Origin: Rhizobium sp. ASV20
GTDB lineage: Bacteria; Pseudomonadota; Alphaproteobacteria; Rhizobiales; Rhizobiaceae
Reading direction: 5' to 3'
Length of the DNA: 35,303 nt
Assembly (NCBI RefSeq): GCF_016429015.1
Contig: NZ_JAELTU010000072.1
Coordinates: forward strand, 1-35,303
The notes below the pieces were generated by a model. That model was not told the DNA's origin, did no database searches, and saw only the letters and a list, made by a program, of their open reading frames with translations. Within the stretch, counting starts at the first letter, position 1; every line of letters starts with the position of its first letter. Both the position numbers and the translations under genes were made by a program. Positions 33,190 to 35,303 of the stretch are shown piece by piece.

Positions 33190-34004
33190 ACCGGCTGTTC
33201 AATGGCGGCCGCTGCCTCGATGTGGCAATCGATCACGGCGTCTGCAACGAGCCTTCTTTCCTCAATGGCCTCGAAGACATGACGGCGGTCGTCAACGCCC
33301 TGGTGGCTGCCGCACCCGATGCGATCCAGATGAATTATGGTCAGGCAGATCTGCTGCAGGATCTTGCCGGCAGGGACAAGCCGGCGCTCGTCATGCGCAT
33401 CGATATGGGAAATCCTTATAACCGTACGCGGCACAGGGATATGTGGGCGGTGCTGCAGAACGAGGCCGATCCGCTGATCGGTGCGATCGAGATGGACGCC
33501 GCCTGCGTGGTCGTCAATCTCTTCATGCTTCCCGACGAGCCGGGTCTCTTTCGCCAATGCGTGCAGAACATCGCTCGGGTGCGTGCCGATTGCGACAGAT
33601 ACGGCATGCCGTTGATGATCGAGCCTCTCGTCATGCAGCCGGTCGACACGGCTGGCGGCTATATGGTCGATGGTGACGCGGATAAGATCGTCACCCTCAC
33701 TCGGCTTGCTCGGGAGATGGGTGCCGATATCATCAAGGCCGATCCGACCACCAACGCGGAGGATTTTCACAGGGTTGTGGAAGCGGCTCGTTGCCCGGTT
33801 CTGGTGCGCGGCGGCGGCAAGGAAGACCTTCGCAACGTCTTTGACAAGTCGGCGGCCTTGATGCGGCAGGGCGCCGTGGGCATGGTCTACGGACGCAATA
33901 TCTATCAGCACGCCAATCCGAGTGCGGTCGTGCGCGGATTGATGGCGATCATTCACGACGATGTCGGCGGTGAGGAAGCCTTCGCGCTCTACCAGCGCGG
34001 CTGA
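33162..34004 (+). CDS. Class I aldolase, FbaB/DhnA/LsrF-like
   Basis: A 280-residue TIM-barrel aldolase. The probable Schiff-base lysine is Lys192 in GADIIKADPTT, with acidic Asp24 in VAIDHGV and a phosphate-binding VLVRGGGK at 213-220, all as in the DeoC/FbaB/LsrF superfamily. It is expected to cleave a ketose phosphate to DHAP (or similar) plus an aldehyde, or to act as an LsrF-like acyl transfer enzyme. ATG 33162 follows AAAGGAG at 7 bp and lies inside the end of the GlpD-like gene; an alternative ATG at 33186 would give an ATGA overlap. Substrate chain length is unknown; context suggests the ketose phosphate made by the neighbouring dehydrogenase. Confidence 0.85.
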   Translation: MRSNSKVRMNRLFNGGRCLDVAIDHGVCNEPSFLNGLEDMTAVVNALVAAAPDAIQMNYGQADLLQDLAGRDKPALVMRIDMGNPYNRTRHRDMWAVLQNEADPLIGAIEMDAACVVVNLFMLPDEPGLFRQCVQNIARVRADCDRYGMPLMIEPLVMQPVDTAGGYMVDGDADKIVTLTRLAREMGADIIKADPTTNAEDFHRVVEAARCPVLVRGGGKEDLRNVFDKSAALMRQGAVGMVYGRNIYQHANPSAVVRGLMAIIHDDVGGEEAFALYQRG

Positions 34005-34037
34005 TATTGAGACTTGGGGCCTGGGGAGGGGTTCGGG

Positions 34038-35303
34038 ATGGCAGAATATCTATTGGGGCTCGATGCCGGCAACACGGTCATCAAGGCTGTGATTTTTGAC
34101 CGGCAGGGCAACGAAATTGCGGCTGCGTCAGCAGAGGGGCACAGCCGCATGCCATGCCCCGGCCATGTGGAGCGCGGGCTCGACGAACTCTGGGCGAATG
34201 CCGGCACGGTCATCCGGGCCTGCATTGAGCAGGCCGGAGTTTCACCCGGAGACATTGTCGCCGTCGGCTGTGCCGGGCATGGAAACGGTCTCTACGCTCT
34301 GGATCGCGATGGCCACCCCTTGCTGGGCATCCAGTCACTGGATACGCGAGCCGTTGGCCTCGTCGAGGAATGGCAGGAAGAGGGTGTCGGCGACCGCACC
34401 TATCCGATCGGTCAGCAGCGGCCTTGGCCGTCACAGACGCCGACCTTGCTTGCCTGGCTGAAACGCCATCAGCCAGAAACCTTCGTTCGGATCGGCACGG
34501 TTTTTCTGTGCAAGGATTTCATCGTCAATCGCCTCACCGGTGCTCGTGTCAGCGAAGTCTCCGATATGACCGGTTGCGGGCTGCTCCATATCGTCGATCG
34601 TCGCTATGACCGCAGTCTCATGGAGGCATTCGGTCTCGGTGATTGCATGGAATTGCTCCCACCGCTGATCGAAAGCTCCGATATTGCGGGGCGCGTTACT
34701 GCGGAGGCCGCCGCAAAGACTGGCCTCGCCGCTGGGACACCCGTCGTTGGCGGTCTTTTCGATGTCATCGCCTCCGCCATCGGCTCGGGCGTCACGCAGA
34801 CGGGAGCGGCCTCGATCATCGCCGGAACCTGGAGCATCAATCAGGTCATCGTCGACAAACCGAGGCTCGATGGTCCCGTGTTCATGTCTTCGACCTTCGA
34901 TCGCAAACGTTATATGGCGATCGAATCGAGTGCCACCTCGGCCGCCAATCTCGAATGGCTGGTGCGGGAGTTCTTTTCGGAGCTTCCGCTGGATGGCCGG
35001 TCGCCTTTCGATTTGTGTGGGGATCTCGCCGCCGTCGTCGAACCCGCTGGCGATGATCCGCTCTATCATCCCTTTCTCTATGGCGCTCAACAAAGCGGCA
35101 ATGCCCGTGCCGGCTTCTATGGTGTGGCCGGCTGGCATACGAAGGGGCATCTTGTTCGTGCCGTTCTGGAAGGCGTTGCCTTCGGTCACCGGCAGCATAT
35201 CGAGACGATGCGGCAGGCCGGTGCGGTCTTCAATGAGGCCGTGCTTTCCGGCGGTGGTTCACGCAGCCTGATCTGGCCGCAAATATTCGCCGATGTTCTG
35301 GGC
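34038..35303 (+). CDS. FGGY-family carbohydrate kinase (cut off by window end)
   Basis: The first 422 residues of a kinase family usually near 500. The N-terminal actin-like fold starts LLGLDAGNTVIKAVIFD (phosphate motif Asp9). KDFIVNRLTG and the catalytic-base motif GLFDVIASAIGSG (Asp242) follow; the latter resembles L-xylulokinase LyxK and related erythritol-kinase-like members more than glycerol kinase. AGTWSIN and the second-domain Gly-rich loop LSGGGSRS near 410 are present. GGGGAGGGG lies upstream of ATG 34038, 33 bp after the aldolase stop. It would phosphorylate the imported polyol or ketose, giving the substrate for the dehydrogenase or aldolase and probably the SorC effector. More operon genes may lie beyond the window. 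Confidence 0.88.
   Translation, partial: MAEYLLGLDAGNTVIKAVIFDRQGNEIAAASAEGHSRMPCPGHVERGLDELWANAGTVIRACIEQAGVSPGDIVAVGCAGHGNGLYALDRDGHPLLGIQSLDTRAVGLVEEWQEEGVGDRTYPIGQQRPWPSQTPTLLAWLKRHQPETFVRIGTVFLCKDFIVNRLTGARVSEVSDMTGCGLLHIVDRRYDRSLMEAFGLGDCMELLPPLIESSDIAGRVTAEAAAKTGLAAGTPVVGGLFDVIASAIGSGVTQTGAASIIAGTWSINQVIVDKPRLDGPVFMSSTFDRKRYMAIESSATSAANLEWLVREFFSELPLDGRSPFDLCGDLAAVVEPAGDDPLYHPFLYGAQQSGNARAGFYGVAGWHTKGHLVRAVLEGVAFGHRQHIETMRQAGAVFNEAVLSGGGSRSLIWPQIFADVLG

Overview
The window looks like a chromosomal or large-replicon segment from an alphaproteobacterium of the order Hyphomicrobiales, most like Rhizobium/Agrobacterium. The evidence is the high-GC coding style, AapJ/Q/M-type general amino acid transporter genes, an invasion-associated-locus-B (IalB) family protein, a SorC-regulated carbohydrate ABC locus and frequent GTG/TTG starts. 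No rRNA, tRNA, CRISPR array or intact insertion sequence was seen.

Layout. (1) 1-2117: a maleylacetate reductase gene cut by the window start, divergent from a LysR regulator; the gap carries a perfect ATAC-N7-GTAT LysR-type box. (2) 2156-4050: a secreted polysaccharide deacetylase and a HAD phosphatase, both minus strand. (3) 4202-13558: an AraC regulator divergent from a seven-gene plus-strand operon: short-chain dehydrogenase, thiolase, acyl-CoA dehydrogenase and all four subunits of branched-chain 2-oxoacid dehydrogenase (E1 alpha, E1 beta, E2, E3). Together these fit isoleucine-type catabolism to acetyl-CoA plus propionyl-CoA, except that no enoyl-CoA hydratase is present. An MFS exporter follows (13692-14918). 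(4) 15319-21084: a minus-strand autotransporter translationally coupled to an IalB-family gene, divergent from a LytS-like histidine kinase and a LytTR response regulator. The gap between them holds two direct repeats with LytTR-site geometry. (5) 21085-22061: a long control region with three inverted repeats, then a DoxX-family membrane protein. (6) 22098-25415: aapJ-aapQ-aapM-like genes for polar amino acid uptake, with the usual ATPase gene aapP absent. (7) 25765 to the end: a carbohydrate ABC transporter (binding protein, double ATPase, one permease), SorC regulator, aldo/keto reductase, GlpD-like FAD dehydrogenase, class I aldolase and an FGGY kinase cut by the window end.

How the genes work together. 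The last block reads as one catabolic operon: uptake, phosphorylation by the FGGY kinase, oxidation of a polyol phosphate by the GlpD-like enzyme, cleavage by the aldolase, with the SorC protein as sensor. It resembles erythritol (ery) and AI-2 (lsr) loci in parts but matches neither as a whole. It is the best candidate here for an undescribed pathway. The second most testable prediction is that the LytTR regulator directly controls the neighbouring autotransporter/IalB operon.

All protein identities come from reading motifs in the translated sequence; no database search was run.
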